Position numbers and translations under genes: made by a program. Shown here piece by piece: positions 26,436 through 34,632 of a DNA stretch of 64,000 bases. Source of the DNA: Prolixibacteraceae bacterium (lineage in GTDB: Bacteria > Bacteroidota > Bacteroidia > Bacteroidales > Prolixibacteraceae); assembly GCA_028683385.1 (NCBI GenBank), contig JAQUIJ010000006.1, positions 248,001 to 312,000 of the forward strand, given 5' to 3'. Within the stretch, counting starts at the first letter, position 1; every line of letters begins with the position of its first letter. The notes under the pieces are model-generated. The model was not told the DNA's origin. It saw nothing but the letters and a program-made list of their open reading frames with translations, and made no database searches.

Positions 26436-26882
26436 TCACTTCAATTCTGGTTTTGTTAGCGACCAGTGTGTTTGGCAAATTTTCCACGTTCCATCGGCTT
26501 CGAGGCGGTAAACTTCGGTGCAGTTCCATTTGTGCAATTTTTCGCCTTCCTGCGATCTAAAGTTAAAAGTCAGAACGGCCATTTTTTCAGTTGCCTGAAC
26601 CAGCGGGTCGAGCATTTCAAAATGGTCGGCGTTTACCTGTCCTTTTAGCGGCAGGTACAGCTTGGTTAATTCTTCAAGGCCATTTATTCTTTTTTCCAGA
26701 AAAGGATCAAAATACACCACATCGGATGCCGATATTTCGAGGAACCCGGTTGGGTCGCCCTTACACCAGCGATAGAGTGCAGCTTTTTCGAGGCCAAGAA
26801 TTGTTGATTGAATCAGGGGTTTTTCTTGTGCGTTTGTCATGGCAGCAAAAATTAAGAATAAGATTATAAAAGATTGTCTCAT
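26436..26882 (-). CDS. exported NTF2-like (SnoaL/DUF4440-type) protein
   Basis: The product has 148 residues with a signal peptide (about 1-19, MRQSFIILFLIFAAMTNAQE). The rest is a cone-shaped NTF2-like fold: ALYRWCKGDPTGFLEISASD, VYFDPFLEKRINGLEELTKL, then strands ending in WKICQTHWSLTKPEL. Such proteins bind small hydrophobic ligands or act as isomerases; the substrate is unknown. It lies between the AraC regulator gene (83 bp upstream) and the propeller gene. Confidence 0.8.
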   Translation of the reverse strand: MRQSFIILFLIFAAMTNAQEKPLIQSTILGLEKAALYRWCKGDPTGFLEISASDVVYFDPFLEKRINGLEELTKLYLPLKGQVNADHFEMLDPLVQATEKMAVLTFNFRSQEGEKLHKWNCTEVYRLEADGTWKICQTHWSLTKPELK

Positions 26883-26965
26883 CGTGTTGATGATTGATTG
26901 TCAGGACAAAACTACAGCCAATACTTTTCTTCGAATAACATAAAACGGGGAGAAAACAGGACTTT

Positions 26966-27835
26966 TCAGGACAAATGCCGCTTCCTGAAAGCAAGAGGCG
27001 AAAAACCGGTTTCGTTTCGGAACAGGCGGATGAAATAAGACGAGTCGCTGAATCCAAGTTTCCAGGCAATTTCCGACACAGGTAATTCGCAAGACAACAT
27101 CAATCGTTTGGCTTCAGTCATCAGCCGGTTAGTTAGGTATTGCTTAGCCGAAATACCCGATTCATTTTTTACAAGGTCGTTCAAATATCCGGAAGTAATA
27201 CATAGTTTGGAGGAATAGAACGAAACTGTATGCTCATCGCAAAAATGAGTTTCGACCAACTGCCTAAACTGTGTGGCTTTAACATTTTGTGGTCTGTCGG
27301 TCAACTGATAAAAGGATCGATAGGCGTTATTCAGCCAAGCCAGAATGTGGTACAGTAGCGCCCGAAGCAAATGCGTTTCCTTACTTTCCGAAATTTCCTG
27401 TTCGATCTGCAACATGATGCTGAAGATGTACTTCCCCTGTTCTTCTGTAAGCGACAACTGAGGTGGAGCCTGTTGGTTTATGAAAAAAGACAGCTTTTTT
27501 ACAAACGAGGGATCGCTAAAGAAGTTGCATAAGAATTCTTCTTCAAAAATCAAGACAAGTCCATGAGGTATATTCGCCACTTTCCATTCCCTGATTTGCC
27601 CGGGAGCGGTAAAATAAAGGTGATTGGATGTTACCGGAAATTCATGCCGATCAAGGGCAAAACTTCCAGAACCTTCTTGAATAAAGGTAATATCGAAATA
27701 GGTCAGGCAATGTTTTGGCGTTCGACGAATGTAATTGCTTAGCGATTCGAGCCTGATAAGGTCGATCAGCAATTCGCTGCCGTACTTGTTTTTGCTGAAC
27801 TGATATGTTTTGCAGTCAGTAACCTGTCTGTTCAT
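26966..27835 (-). CDS. AraC family transcriptional regulator
   Basis: The product has 289 residues: an N-terminal cupin-like sensing domain (about 20-160, SFALDRHEFPVTSNHLYFTA) and a C-terminal pair of AraC-type helix-turn-helix motifs (about 190-287). The second HTH shows the standard LPVSEIAWKLGFSDSSYFIR followed by FRNETGFSPLAFRKRH. It probably senses a small molecule and controls neighbouring genes; the C_GCAxxG_C_C redox gene starts the minus-strand run upstream of it, and NTF2-like and propeller genes lie downstream. Confidence 0.93.
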   Translation of the reverse strand: MNRQVTDCKTYQFSKNKYGSELLIDLIRLESLSNYIRRTPKHCLTYFDITFIQEGSGSFALDRHEFPVTSNHLYFTAPGQIREWKVANIPHGLVLIFEEEFLCNFFSDPSFVKKLSFFINQQAPPQLSLTEEQGKYIFSIMLQIEQEISESKETHLLRALLYHILAWLNNAYRSFYQLTDRPQNVKATQFRQLVETHFCDEHTVSFYSSKLCITSGYLNDLVKNESGISAKQYLTNRLMTEAKRLMLSCELPVSEIAWKLGFSDSSYFIRLFRNETGFSPLAFRKRHLS

Positions 27836-27856
27836 TTCTTGATGACTGGCTCAGGT

Positions 27857-28285
27857 CTAAAATTCTTTCTCCAGAATTTCGGCGGCAGAACCAACCAGTT
27901 CGGAGCAGACCGTATTGAATAAATTCTTCTCGTTAGCAGCTACAGAACCTTCTGGTGTTGAAATATCGACTCCAAGCAGTTTTTTACATTTTAAAGAACC
28001 ATGTTTGGCAATAAACAGTTCGTTGAACCTGCGAACGGCAGCTTTGGTTTCAGTTTTTATTTCCTGAATCGATTTCTCTTTGAAATTGGCTTTCATTCCC
28101 AAAACCATGTAAGCTCCGGTAACCGCGCCACAGGTTTCAGCCATGGCCATCCCTCCGCCAAATCCAAGAGCAATTCGCAATGCTGTAGTCCGGTCAAGTT
28201 TTAGGTCTTCGGCATGGCTTAAAAGCACCGACTGGGCGCAGTTCAAAGTCTTAAAGTTTTCGATGGCTAATTGTGATTTTTTCAT
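27857..28285 (-). CDS. C_GCAxxG_C_C family redox protein
   Basis: The start is set at ATG 28285 (an upstream in-frame TTG would add eight residues), giving 142 residues. The family cysteines are visible: NCAQSV (about 15), ETCGAVTGAYMVLG (the GCAxxG-like core, about 51), KCKKLLG (about 92) and VCSELV (about 122). The family is thought to bind a metal or cluster or form redox disulfides, and is often found beside iron-sulfur or electron-transfer genes. It is 21 bp upstream of the AraC regulator gene on the same strand. Confidence 0.85.
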   Translation of the reverse strand: MKKSQLAIENFKTLNCAQSVLLSHAEDLKLDRTTALRIALGFGGGMAMAETCGAVTGAYMVLGMKANFKEKSIQEIKTETKAAVRRFNELFIAKHGSLKCKKLLGVDISTPEGSVAANEKNLFNTVCSELVGSAAEILEKEF

Positions 28286-28503
28286 GATTTGTAGTTTTTT
28301 TTGAAGCAATCAAAATTAGCATTTCTAACTTTCAAGTCCTATTCGATGCATCAATTGTTCCAAATCATCATTTTTAGTTAACCCCCAATTATTATTCATG
28401 CGGTATCCTTTCCCCTTTCAGCATAAATATTTAATTCTCACTCAATCATCAATCGTGATTTAATACAAAATAAAGTATATTTATACCGCGGTTAAATTTT
28501 AAA

Positions 28504-28525
28504 AGGCAGTTATCTCCAACTGCCT
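28504..28525. repeat. short intergenic hairpin
   Basis: AGGCAGTT / AACTGCCT around ATCTCC in the 291-bp gap before the BamE-like orphan gene; no T-run. Nothing else was recognised in the gap. Confidence 0.35.
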
Positions 28526-28576
28526 GGTGAAAGCGGAAAAGGGTCAGGTTCAGTATTTATAAACTAAAACAACCGT

Positions 28577-29134
28577 ATGCTTAGTACAAATAGAACACTG
28601 ACAAACAACAGGAGGCAAATGCCTCTTCAATTTAATTTGAGTGGCTACAATGGCGATATGAGATTCTTTCGGAATTTAGAAGCCGGGGACTATCTACATA
28701 AATGGAAACAATCCATTAATGATACAATTTGTTTTTTAGATAAGATTAGTTTTGGAGATTCTGAAAGTGATGTCAAAAAGATTCTTGGTGAACCATTCTT
28801 TATCTATCGAAATCGGCTGAGCGATATGCCTCATGCGGTTTATTCTTATGGCCTCAGATCAGGAAGCAACAAGCTAAAAGTTGAATTGCATTTCGTAGAC
28901 AAGAGTTTTGTGCTTGGAGCAGTTTTCTATATGACTGAAAGTATTAACATTTCCGATCTCAATCATTATTTTAAAGAGACGTTTAAGCTCGAAACGTTTC
29001 ATTTTAAACGTGATATAATTGTCGATCCTTCTGGTAATTTTCTTGAGTTTCATCACGATCCTAATTGCTTCATCATGACATTCTCTAAATTGAAGTGGAT
29101 CAATTCAACCAGTCTGTTTCAGCATATGAATTGA
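28577..29134 (+). CDS. unknown protein with a BamE/SmpA-like motif
   Basis: The product has 185 residues; the reading frame may really begin at the ATG of MRFFRNLEAGDYL (28 residues in). The segment ICFLDKISFGDSESDVKKIL, followed by GEPFFIYRNRL, resembles the glycine-rich turn of BamE/SmpA-like folds (beta strand, acidic helix with a G-E-P turn). The rest is a beta-rich domain (KLKVELHFVDKSFVLGAVFY) with no known family. It has no signal peptide or lipobox, so it is probably cytoplasmic, unlike BamE. It stands alone between the redox gene and pgk and ends at a terminator (29141-29168). Confidence 0.55.
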   Translation: MLSTNRTLTNNRRQMPLQFNLSGYNGDMRFFRNLEAGDYLHKWKQSINDTICFLDKISFGDSESDVKKILGEPFFIYRNRLSDMPHAVYSYGLRSGSNKLKVELHFVDKSFVLGAVFYMTESINISDLNHYFKETFKLETFHFKRDIIVDPSGNFLEFHHDPNCFIMTFSKLKWINSTSLFQHMN

Positions 29135-29140
29135 AAAATA

Positions 29141-29168
29141 AAAACCCGAAGCAACAGCCCCGGGTTTT
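29141..29168. terminator. intrinsic terminator between unknown gene and pgk
   Basis: 8-bp stem AAAACCCG/CGGGTTTT with a 12-nt loop, located between convergent genes and usable from both sides. Confidence 0.7.
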
Positions 29169-29191
29169 CAGTATTTAAGGATTAACTATTT

Positions 29192-30385
29192 TTATTCGCC
29201 TCTTACAGCAGCAACGCCAGGAAGTACTTGCCCTTCAAGGTATTCAAGTAATGCACCGCCAGCGGTTGAGATGTACGAAACTCCATCGGCAAAACCAAAT
29301 TGGTTTACACACGAAACCGAGTCACCACCGCCAACTAATGAGAAAGCGCCTTTTGCAGTTGCTTTTACAATGGCTTCACCAACAGCAATAGAGCCAACAG
29401 CAAATTTTTCCATTTCGAAAACACCAACCGGACCATTCCAGAGAATTGTTCCTGAATTTTCGATCACATCTTTGAACATGGCTATACTGTTTGGACCAGC
29501 ATCCAAACCTTGCCATCCTTCGGGAATAGCATTGGCTTCAGTAATCTGAGTATTTGCATCCGGAGCAAAAGCATCAGCAGCAACAACATCAGTAGCCATA
29601 TAAATTTTTACTCCTTTTTCTGCAGCTTTTTTCTCAATAGCCAAAGCAGTATCAAGATATTCCAATTCGCAAATCGAGTTGCCAACTTCGCCGCCGTGAG
29701 CTTTTACAAAAGTATAAGTCATTCCACCGCCCAAAATCAGGTTGTCAACTTTGTCGAGCAGGTTTTCGATGATGGTAATTTTTGACGAAACTTTAGCGCC
29801 ACCCATAATGGCAGTCAACGGACGCTGTGGGTTTTTCAATACTTTATCCAAACTGGCGACTTCACTTTCGATGAGGTAACCAAACATTTTATCGTTCGGG
29901 AAGAATTTAGCAATTACAGCAGTTGAAGCATGTGCGCGGTGAGCTGTTCCAAAAGCGTCGTTGATCCAGCAATCGCCGTTTGCAGCCAATTGTTCTGCAA
30001 AACCTTCGTCGCCCTTTTCTTCTTCTTTGTGGAAACGAAGATTTTCGAGTAACATGACTTCTCCTGGTTTTAAAGCTTTGGCCATGGCCTGAACTTCGGC
30101 TCCAATACAATCAGGAGCCATTTTTACTTCGCGGCCAAGGAGTTCGCTCAAATGAGAAACCAGGTGGCACATGGAGTATTTTGGGTTTGGTCCGTCTTTC
30201 GGGCGACCAAAATGCGACATGATAATAGGTGAACCACCTTCAGTAATTACTTTGTTAATGGTTTGTACTGCTGCGCGCATGCGTGTGTCGTCGGTAATCA
30301 CGAAATTTTCGTCGAGTGGCACGTTAAAATCAACACGAATCAGTGCTTTCTTTCCGGCGAAATCATAAGTTTCAATAGTTTGCAT
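29192..30385 (-). CDS. pgk: phosphoglycerate kinase
   Basis: The product has 397 residues with the PGK signature [20 protein letters not shown] near the N-terminus and the [10 protein letters not shown] segment (about 60-70). The nucleotide-binding part includes [10 protein letters not shown] and the end motif [16 protein letters not shown]. It transfers phosphate between 1,3-bisphosphoglycerate and ADP in glycolysis/gluconeogenesis. Length and motif order are normal. It stands alone, with no gap or tpi gene adjoining. Confidence 0.97.
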   Translation of the reverse strand: MQTIETYDFAGKKALIRVDFNVPLDENFVITDDTRMRAAVQTINKVITEGGSPIIMSHFGRPKDGPNPKYSMCHLVSHLSELLGREVKMAPDCIGAEVQAMAKALKPGEVMLLENLRFHKEEEKGDEGFAEQLAANGDCWINDAFGTAHRAHASTAVIAKFFPNDKMFGYLIESEVASLDKVLKNPQRPLTAIMGGAKVSSKITIIENLLDKVDNLILGGGMTYTFVKAHGGEVGNSICELEYLDTALAIEKKAAEKGVKIYMATDVVAADAFAPDANTQITEANAIPEGWQGLDAGPNSIAMFKDVIENSGTILWNGPVGVFEMEKFAVGSIAVGEAIVKATAKGAFSLVGGGDSVSCVNQFGFADGVSYISTAGGALLEYLEGQVLPGVAAVRGE

Positions 30386-30599
30386 ATATGTTTATTTAGA
30401 GTTACAAAAAATCACTCCAAATATAAAAAATATATCAGAGCGATAAGGATTAGAAATCTTTTGGTTTCCTGAATTTAATGTTGACGTAAAGTATTTTGAA
30501 GCCTGAAGACAGAAGTGCGGAGTTGGGACAACTTCTCCCGGCTTAGCGAAGCAGTCGAAAGGAGCTTACGCCGCAGTGGATCTGATAAAAGCTCATTTT

Positions 30600-30636
30600 T
30601 TAGTGAGCAGGTGACTCTAGGTCACCTGCTCACTAA
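30600..30636. repeat. 16-bp-arm palindrome, family B copy 2
   Basis: TTAGTGAGCAGGTGAC / GTCACCTGCTCACTAA with a 5-nt loop. It shares the TGAGC(A/G)GGTGACT core with the hairpin at 8206-8238; the stem bases differ in a compensated way (A-T here for G-C there). Confidence 0.65.
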
Positions 30637-30696
30637 CCAGGCAAAACTTGTTGAAATCTAAATTTCAGTCAAAAGGGGTTTTCCACACAGAATTGT

Positions 30697-30704
30697 TATT
30701 TTTG
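30697..30704 (+). promoter_or_regulatory. candidate promoter box before holB
   Basis: TATTTTTG matches TAnnTTTG, 22 bp before the holB start. No convincing -33 box was seen. Confidence 0.3.
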
Positions 30705-30725
30705 ACACTCCTCAATAGATCCTTT

Positions 30726-31850
30726 ATGTTTTTTAAAGAAGTTATCGGACAAAGCGCTATTAAACAACGACTCATTCAGTCGGTTAATGAAGAAAGGGTG
30801 AGCCATGCCCAACTGTTTGCAGGTCCTCCCGGAAGCGGAAAACTGGCACTCGCTATTGCATACGCTCAATTTGTGGCCTGCACCAACCGGCAGGCCGACG
30901 ATTCGTGTGGTGAATGTCCGTCGTGCAAAAAGTACAAAAAGCTGATCCATCCCGATCTTCATTTTGTATTTCCGGTGATAAAAACGCCCAAATTTAAGGA
31001 GCCTGTTTCTGATAATTTTCTGGAAGAATGGCGGATCATGATCGCCAAAAATCCATATTTCAACAGCGACCAGTGGTTCGAATTTATTGGGGTTGAAAAT
31101 GCCCAGGGCTTGATTTATTCGCATCAAAGCGAAGAAATTATCCGGAAACTCAACCTTAAATCGTACGAATCGGAATACAAGGTGATGATAATCTGGCTTC
31201 CGGAGAAAATGCACGTAGCCTGTGCCAACAAGCTGCTGAAGATGATTGAGGAACCACCGGTAAAAACCTTGTTTGTCCTGATTACCGAAAACGAAGAAGA
31301 CATCATCAGCACCATCCGGTCGCGTTGCCAGCTCATTATCATACCACCAATCGATTCGGTTTCGATTGAAAAAGCGATAAGCGCTTTGCCTGAAGCTGAA
31401 GGCTGTGATATCAGGAACATTGTACATCTTTCGAAAGGCAATTACGGCAAAGCTATGGAGTTGCTCGAGCCCGACGAACAAACCCTTTTTAATCTTGAAC
31501 GGTTTAAAGAATTGATGCGCTATTCGTACGGAAGAAAATTCGCCGACTTGTTTAAATGGGTTGATCAGGTGGCAAATGTTGGTCGCGAGAAGCAAAAAAG
31601 CTTGCTGAACTATTTCCTGGTTATACTTCGCGAAAACTTCGTTTATAACCTGAAAAACAGCAATCTGACTTTCATGAGCGATCAGGAAGAAGAGTTTTCG
31701 AAGCGATTTTCGCCTTTCATCAACGAGCGAAACATCATTGAATTAACCGAGGTTTTTGAAACCGCTTTTGCACACGTTGGTATGAACGGAAATCCGAGAA
31801 TCATATTTACTGATGTGGCGTTTAAAATTACCAAACTGATCAGGAAGTAG
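30726..31850 (+). CDS. holB: DNA polymerase III delta' subunit
   Basis: The start is set at the ATG of MFFKEVIGQSAIK; a longer frame begins with TTG and has unconserved residues. The product has 374 residues: clamp-loader AAA+ domain with Walker A G33-PPGSGK and a zinc module (C52, C61, C64, C67), then IKTPKF and LLKMIEEPPVKTLFVLI as in delta'/gamma subunits, and sensor-1-like TIRSRCQ. As the delta' wrench of the clamp loader it helps load the beta clamp. In this phylum holB is often followed by the ricT-like gene and gldH, as here. Confidence 0.92.
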   Translation: MFFKEVIGQSAIKQRLIQSVNEERVSHAQLFAGPPGSGKLALAIAYAQFVACTNRQADDSCGECPSCKKYKKLIHPDLHFVFPVIKTPKFKEPVSDNFLEEWRIMIAKNPYFNSDQWFEFIGVENAQGLIYSHQSEEIIRKLNLKSYESEYKVMIIWLPEKMHVACANKLLKMIEEPPVKTLFVLITENEEDIISTIRSRCQLIIIPPIDSVSIEKAISALPEAEGCDIRNIVHLSKGNYGKAMELLEPDEQTLFNLERFKELMRYSYGRKFADLFKWVDQVANVGREKQKSLLNYFLVILRENFVYNLKNSNLTFMSDQEEEFSKRFSPFINERNIIELTEVFETAFAHVGMNGNPRIIFTDVAFKITKLIRK

Positions 31851-31855
31851 GCGAA

Positions 31856-31875
31856 GTGATCAGTATTCAGTCGCA
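31856..31875 (+). repeat. dispersed 20-mer, copy 1
   Basis: GTGATCAGTATTCAGTCGCA, followed by a low-complexity phrase (ACCAATGACTAATAACGAAT). A copy with one mismatch lies in the opposite orientation at 49786-49805. Both are intergenic. Confidence 0.45.
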
Positions 31876-31942
31876 AGGTCTGCATTTCTGAACACTTTTC
31901 CCGAATGACCAATGACTAATAACGAATTACAGATTTTATAAC

Positions 31943-31950
31943 TATTTTTG
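31943..31950 (+). promoter_or_regulatory. candidate promoter box before ricT-like gene
   Basis: TATTTTTG matches TAnnTTTG, 28 bp before the ATG; no clear -33 box. Confidence 0.3.
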
Positions 31951-31977
31951 CATGCACTTGGTAATTCTCTAACTATT

Positions 31978-33102
31978 ATGGATGATCTCAATTTTGTTGA
32001 TCGCGGATGCTGCAATGGGCGCGGGGGAACTTGTTCTAAACTGAACGTTTACGATTGGTTGGACGACGTGATCAACATTGCGAATCCGACAGATTTGGTC
32101 GAGGTCAGATTTAAGAATACCCGAAAAGATTTTTTTCGCAATGTAAATAACCTGAAATTGGATCCGGGCGATTTGGTTGCCGTTGAAGCCAATCCTGGTC
32201 ACGATATCGGAATTGTTACGGTAACCGGCGATTTGGTGCTTGAGCAAATGAAAAAGCACAAAGTGACCCTGATCAATGGCGAAATCCGCAAAATATACCG
32301 AAAAGCCAAACCGGCAGATATTGACAAATGGAAGGAAGCAATTGCCTGCGAACAACAAACCATGATCCGTTCGCGCCAGATTGCCAACGAACTCAACCTG
32401 GCGATGAAAATTGGCGATGTGGAATATCAGGGTGATAAAACAAAAGCCATTTTCTATTATTTGGCCGACGATCGTGTTGATTTTCGCCAACTGATCAAAG
32501 TTTTTGCTGACACTTTCCGGATCAGAATAGAAATGAAGCAAATTGGGGCAAGGCAGGAGGCTGGCCGTATTGGAGGAATTGGTCCTTGCGGACGCGAAAT
32601 TTGCTGCGCGTCGTGGATCACTAATTTTGTGTCGGTCAATACGAATTCGGCCCGATATCAGGATATTTCGCTGAACCCGCAAAAATTGGCCGGGCAGTGT
32701 GGCAAACTGAAATGCTGCCTCAACTACGAAGTGGATACCTACATTGATGCTCAGAAAGACTTTCCGTCATCAAATGTTCAGCTCCAAACCGAAAGTGGAA
32801 CGTATCAATATTTCAAAGCTGATATTTTTAAACAAATATACTTGTACTCCAAAGTTGGAGATAAAACAGGAAATCTGGTTGAGGTTCCGGTTAGTCGTGT
32901 GAAAGAAATTATCCGGTCGAACCAGAAAGGTCAAGTTGTGGCCAGGTTAATTCATGAATCAGAGATTAAGCCTGTTGTCGAAAAATTAGGTTTCGAAGAT
33001 GGTTCAAACCACGATTCGCTAACTCGTTTTGATGACCCGAAGCGTTCTGAAAACAAAAAAAGAGGCAACAATCGCCGCAGAAAATTCAAACCCAAATCAT
33101 GA
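31978..33102 (+). CDS. ricT: PSP1 domain protein, RicT/YaaT-like
   Basis: The start is the ATG of MDDLNFVDRGCCNG, giving 374 residues; an in-frame TTG 30 bp upstream is unlikely. The PSP1 domain carries GPCGREICCASWITNF and LAGQCGKLKCCLNYE, with cysteines that bind an iron-sulfur cluster in the RicAFT complex of Bacillus, which controls RNase Y processing. Further Cys pairs lie near the N-terminus (CC, TC). A Lys/Arg-rich, basic C-terminal tail (KKRGNNRRRKFKPK) suggests RNA binding. The last four bases overlap the gldH start (ATGA), so translation is coupled. Confidence 0.85.
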   Translation: MDDLNFVDRGCCNGRGGTCSKLNVYDWLDDVINIANPTDLVEVRFKNTRKDFFRNVNNLKLDPGDLVAVEANPGHDIGIVTVTGDLVLEQMKKHKVTLINGEIRKIYRKAKPADIDKWKEAIACEQQTMIRSRQIANELNLAMKIGDVEYQGDKTKAIFYYLADDRVDFRQLIKVFADTFRIRIEMKQIGARQEAGRIGGIGPCGREICCASWITNFVSVNTNSARYQDISLNPQKLAGQCGKLKCCLNYEVDTYIDAQKDFPSSNVQLQTESGTYQYFKADIFKQIYLYSKVGDKTGNLVEVPVSRVKEIIRSNQKGQVVARLIHESEIKPVVEKLGFEDGSNHDSLTRFDDPKRSENKKRGNNRRRKFKPKS

Positions 33103-33569
33103 GACAAATTTTCGTACTATTTTTTGTTCTAACCCTTATTACAGGCCTCATTTCGTGTGACCGAAAGAAGGTTTTTGAAGCCTATCACCGAATTGACGAA
33201 AAAGGTTGGAACAAGGATTCAGTTATTGTTTTTAAGGTTCATTTAACCGACACCATCAAAAACAACAACCTGTTTGTGAACATTCGCAACAAAGGAACTT
33301 ACGCGTATAGTAACATTTATCTTTTTATGACTATTGGCTCACCCGATGGCGTTATGAGGACTGATACTGTTGAGTTTACCCTGGCAGATCCCTCTGGCAA
33401 ATGGCGGGGAAGCGGAATTGGTGGTTTGCACGACAGTCAGATTCCGTACAAAAGCAGTGTTTACTTTCCGCATAAAGGAGAATACACCTTCATGATCAAA
33501 CAGGGAATGCGCGATAACGTGTTACAAGGAATTCGCGATGTCGGTTTCCGGATAGAAAAAACATATTAG
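33099..33569 (+). CDS. gldH: gliding motility lipoprotein GldH
   Basis: The product has 156 residues and a lipoprotein signal (LIS-C20). Length, the lipobox, the YHRIDEKGWNKDSVIVFKV beginning and the SGKWRGSGIGGLHDSQIPYK segment fit GldH. In Flavobacterium, GldH is needed for gliding and works with the T9SS machinery; in non-gliding Bacteroidales the gene is kept, probably for envelope or secretion functions. It overlaps the ricT-like gene by four bases and is followed by a G/A-rich phrase repeat. Confidence 0.92.
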   Translation: MRQIFVLFFVLTLITGLISCDRKKVFEAYHRIDEKGWNKDSVIVFKVHLTDTIKNNNLFVNIRNKGTYAYSNIYLFMTIGSPDGVMRTDTVEFTLADPSGKWRGSGIGGLHDSQIPYKSSVYFPHKGEYTFMIKQGMRDNVLQGIRDVGFRIEKTY

Positions 33570-33571
33570 GA

Positions 33572-33601
33572 GGCGGAAGACGGGAGAAAGGAGGCCGAAG
33601 G
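33572..33601. repeat. purine-rich intergenic phrase repeat, left of trmB
   Basis: GGCGGAAGACGGGAGAAAGG and following bases resemble the phrase at 34418-34446 (GTCCGGAGACGGGAGACCGA). Together they bracket trmB. A looser relative occurs at 3898-3918. No hairpin or gene function is seen. Confidence 0.4.
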
Positions 33602-33668
33602 CTAACCTGAACCTGCAATAATTTTGAAGACTGAAAACAAAAGACAAAATTGAAAATAGTAAGTAAAA

Positions 33669-34409
33669 GTGGGGAAGAATAAACTTTCGAAATTTGCCGA
33701 TCTGGCAACTTACGAACATGTGGTTCAGGTTACTTACCGGCATGTTCAGGAAAATGGATTTGAATACAAAGGGAAATGGAGCGAGACTTTTTTCGGGAAT
33801 ACAAACCCTGTTATTCTCGAATTGGGCTGCGGAAAAGGCGAATACACAGTAAAACTTGCCAAACATTATCCTGAATTTAATTTCATCGGCTTAGATATTA
33901 AAGGTTCCAGAATGTGGAAAGGCGCCACTCAAGCCAAAGATCAGGGATTAAAAAATGTTGGCTTTTTGCGCACCAACATCGAGAATATCCGCATGTTTTT
34001 TGCGGAAAACGAAGTTGCCGAGATCTGGCTCACTTTTCCTGATCCGCAAATGAAAAAAACTCGTAAACGCCTTACCGCAACCAATTTTATTTCGAATTAC
34101 CGGCAAATTATGATTCCCAATGGCATTATTCACCTGAAATCGGACAGTAATTTCATGTATCGTTACACCGAAGCCATGGTTGCCGAAAACCAGTTTGAAG
34201 TTATACGTCAAACCGACGATTTATATCATTCCGAAATTCTCGACGAAGTACTGTCGATTCAGACTTTCTACGAAAAACAATGGCTCGACCGCGGACTAGC
34301 CATCAAATACCTGTCCTTCCGGCTTAGTCATCAGGAACCACTTCGGGAGCCGCAAGTTGAGATTGAGAAAGATCCGTACCGTAGCTTTGGACGCAGTGCG
34401 AAGGAGTAA
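33669..34409 (+). CDS. trmB: tRNA (guanine-N7)-methyltransferase
   Basis: The product has 246 residues and starts with GTG; the resulting MGKNKLSKFADLATYEHVVQ is the conserved N-terminus in this phylum. SAM motif I is ILELGCGKGEYTV; the WLTFPDPQMKKTRKRLTATN segment carries the catalytic Asp and basic tRNA contacts. It methylates G46 in the tRNA variable loop with S-adenosylmethionine. It is separated from gldH by 99 bp with a phrase repeat and is probably its own transcript. Confidence 0.94.
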   Translation: MGKNKLSKFADLATYEHVVQVTYRHVQENGFEYKGKWSETFFGNTNPVILELGCGKGEYTVKLAKHYPEFNFIGLDIKGSRMWKGATQAKDQGLKNVGFLRTNIENIRMFFAENEVAEIWLTFPDPQMKKTRKRLTATNFISNYRQIMIPNGIIHLKSDSNFMYRYTEAMVAENQFEVIRQTDDLYHSEILDEVLSIQTFYEKQWLDRGLAIKYLSFRLSHQEPLREPQVEIEKDPYRSFGRSAKE

Positions 34410-34417
34410 AACACAAA

Positions 34418-34446
34418 GTCCGGAGACGGGAGACCGAAGTCAGAAG
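34418..34446. repeat. purine-rich intergenic phrase repeat, right of trmB
   Basis: GTCCGGAGACGGGAGACCGA and following bases (AGTCAGAAG); partner of the phrase at 33572-33601. Confidence 0.4.
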
Positions 34447-34476
34447 AGATATCCACAAATTTGATTCTTCTGCCAA

Positions 34477-34545
34477 GTCCCATCGGGACGACATATTTGT
34501 AGCCCTGGCTTTTAAGCCGGGGAGGATGCGACAAAGAGGATTTAA
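34477..34545. repeat. REP-like element, family D
   Basis: A short hairpin GTCCC-ATC-GGGAC is followed by GACATATTTGTAGC and a second pairing around GGCTTTTAAGCC. This shape (GGGAC hairpin plus GACATATTTGTAG) is a common dispersed intergenic element in Bacteroidota (general knowledge). No other copy was found in the window by eye. Confidence 0.5.
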
Positions 34546-34632
34546 ACGCCGGTTCGCCCAATTTGATCGAAGCAATAATCCATTTCCGGCGTAATGGCTC
34601 AAATTTCATAATTGGCAAGAATTCTTTTGTTT

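Larger units (their letters stand above)
30386..30725. other. intergenic region between divergent pgk and holB
   Basis: This 340-bp stretch holds a family B hairpin (30600-30636), a candidate promoter box at 30697-30704, and a G+A-rich, palindrome-poor stretch around 30505-30585 that resembles no known element. No credible gene was seen. Confidence 0.6.

Noticed and set aside
30696-31595. Long open frame (about 299 residues) on the minus strand
   Set aside because: It lies wholly inside holB in the antisense frame; holB has complete clamp-loader motifs and zinc cysteines.
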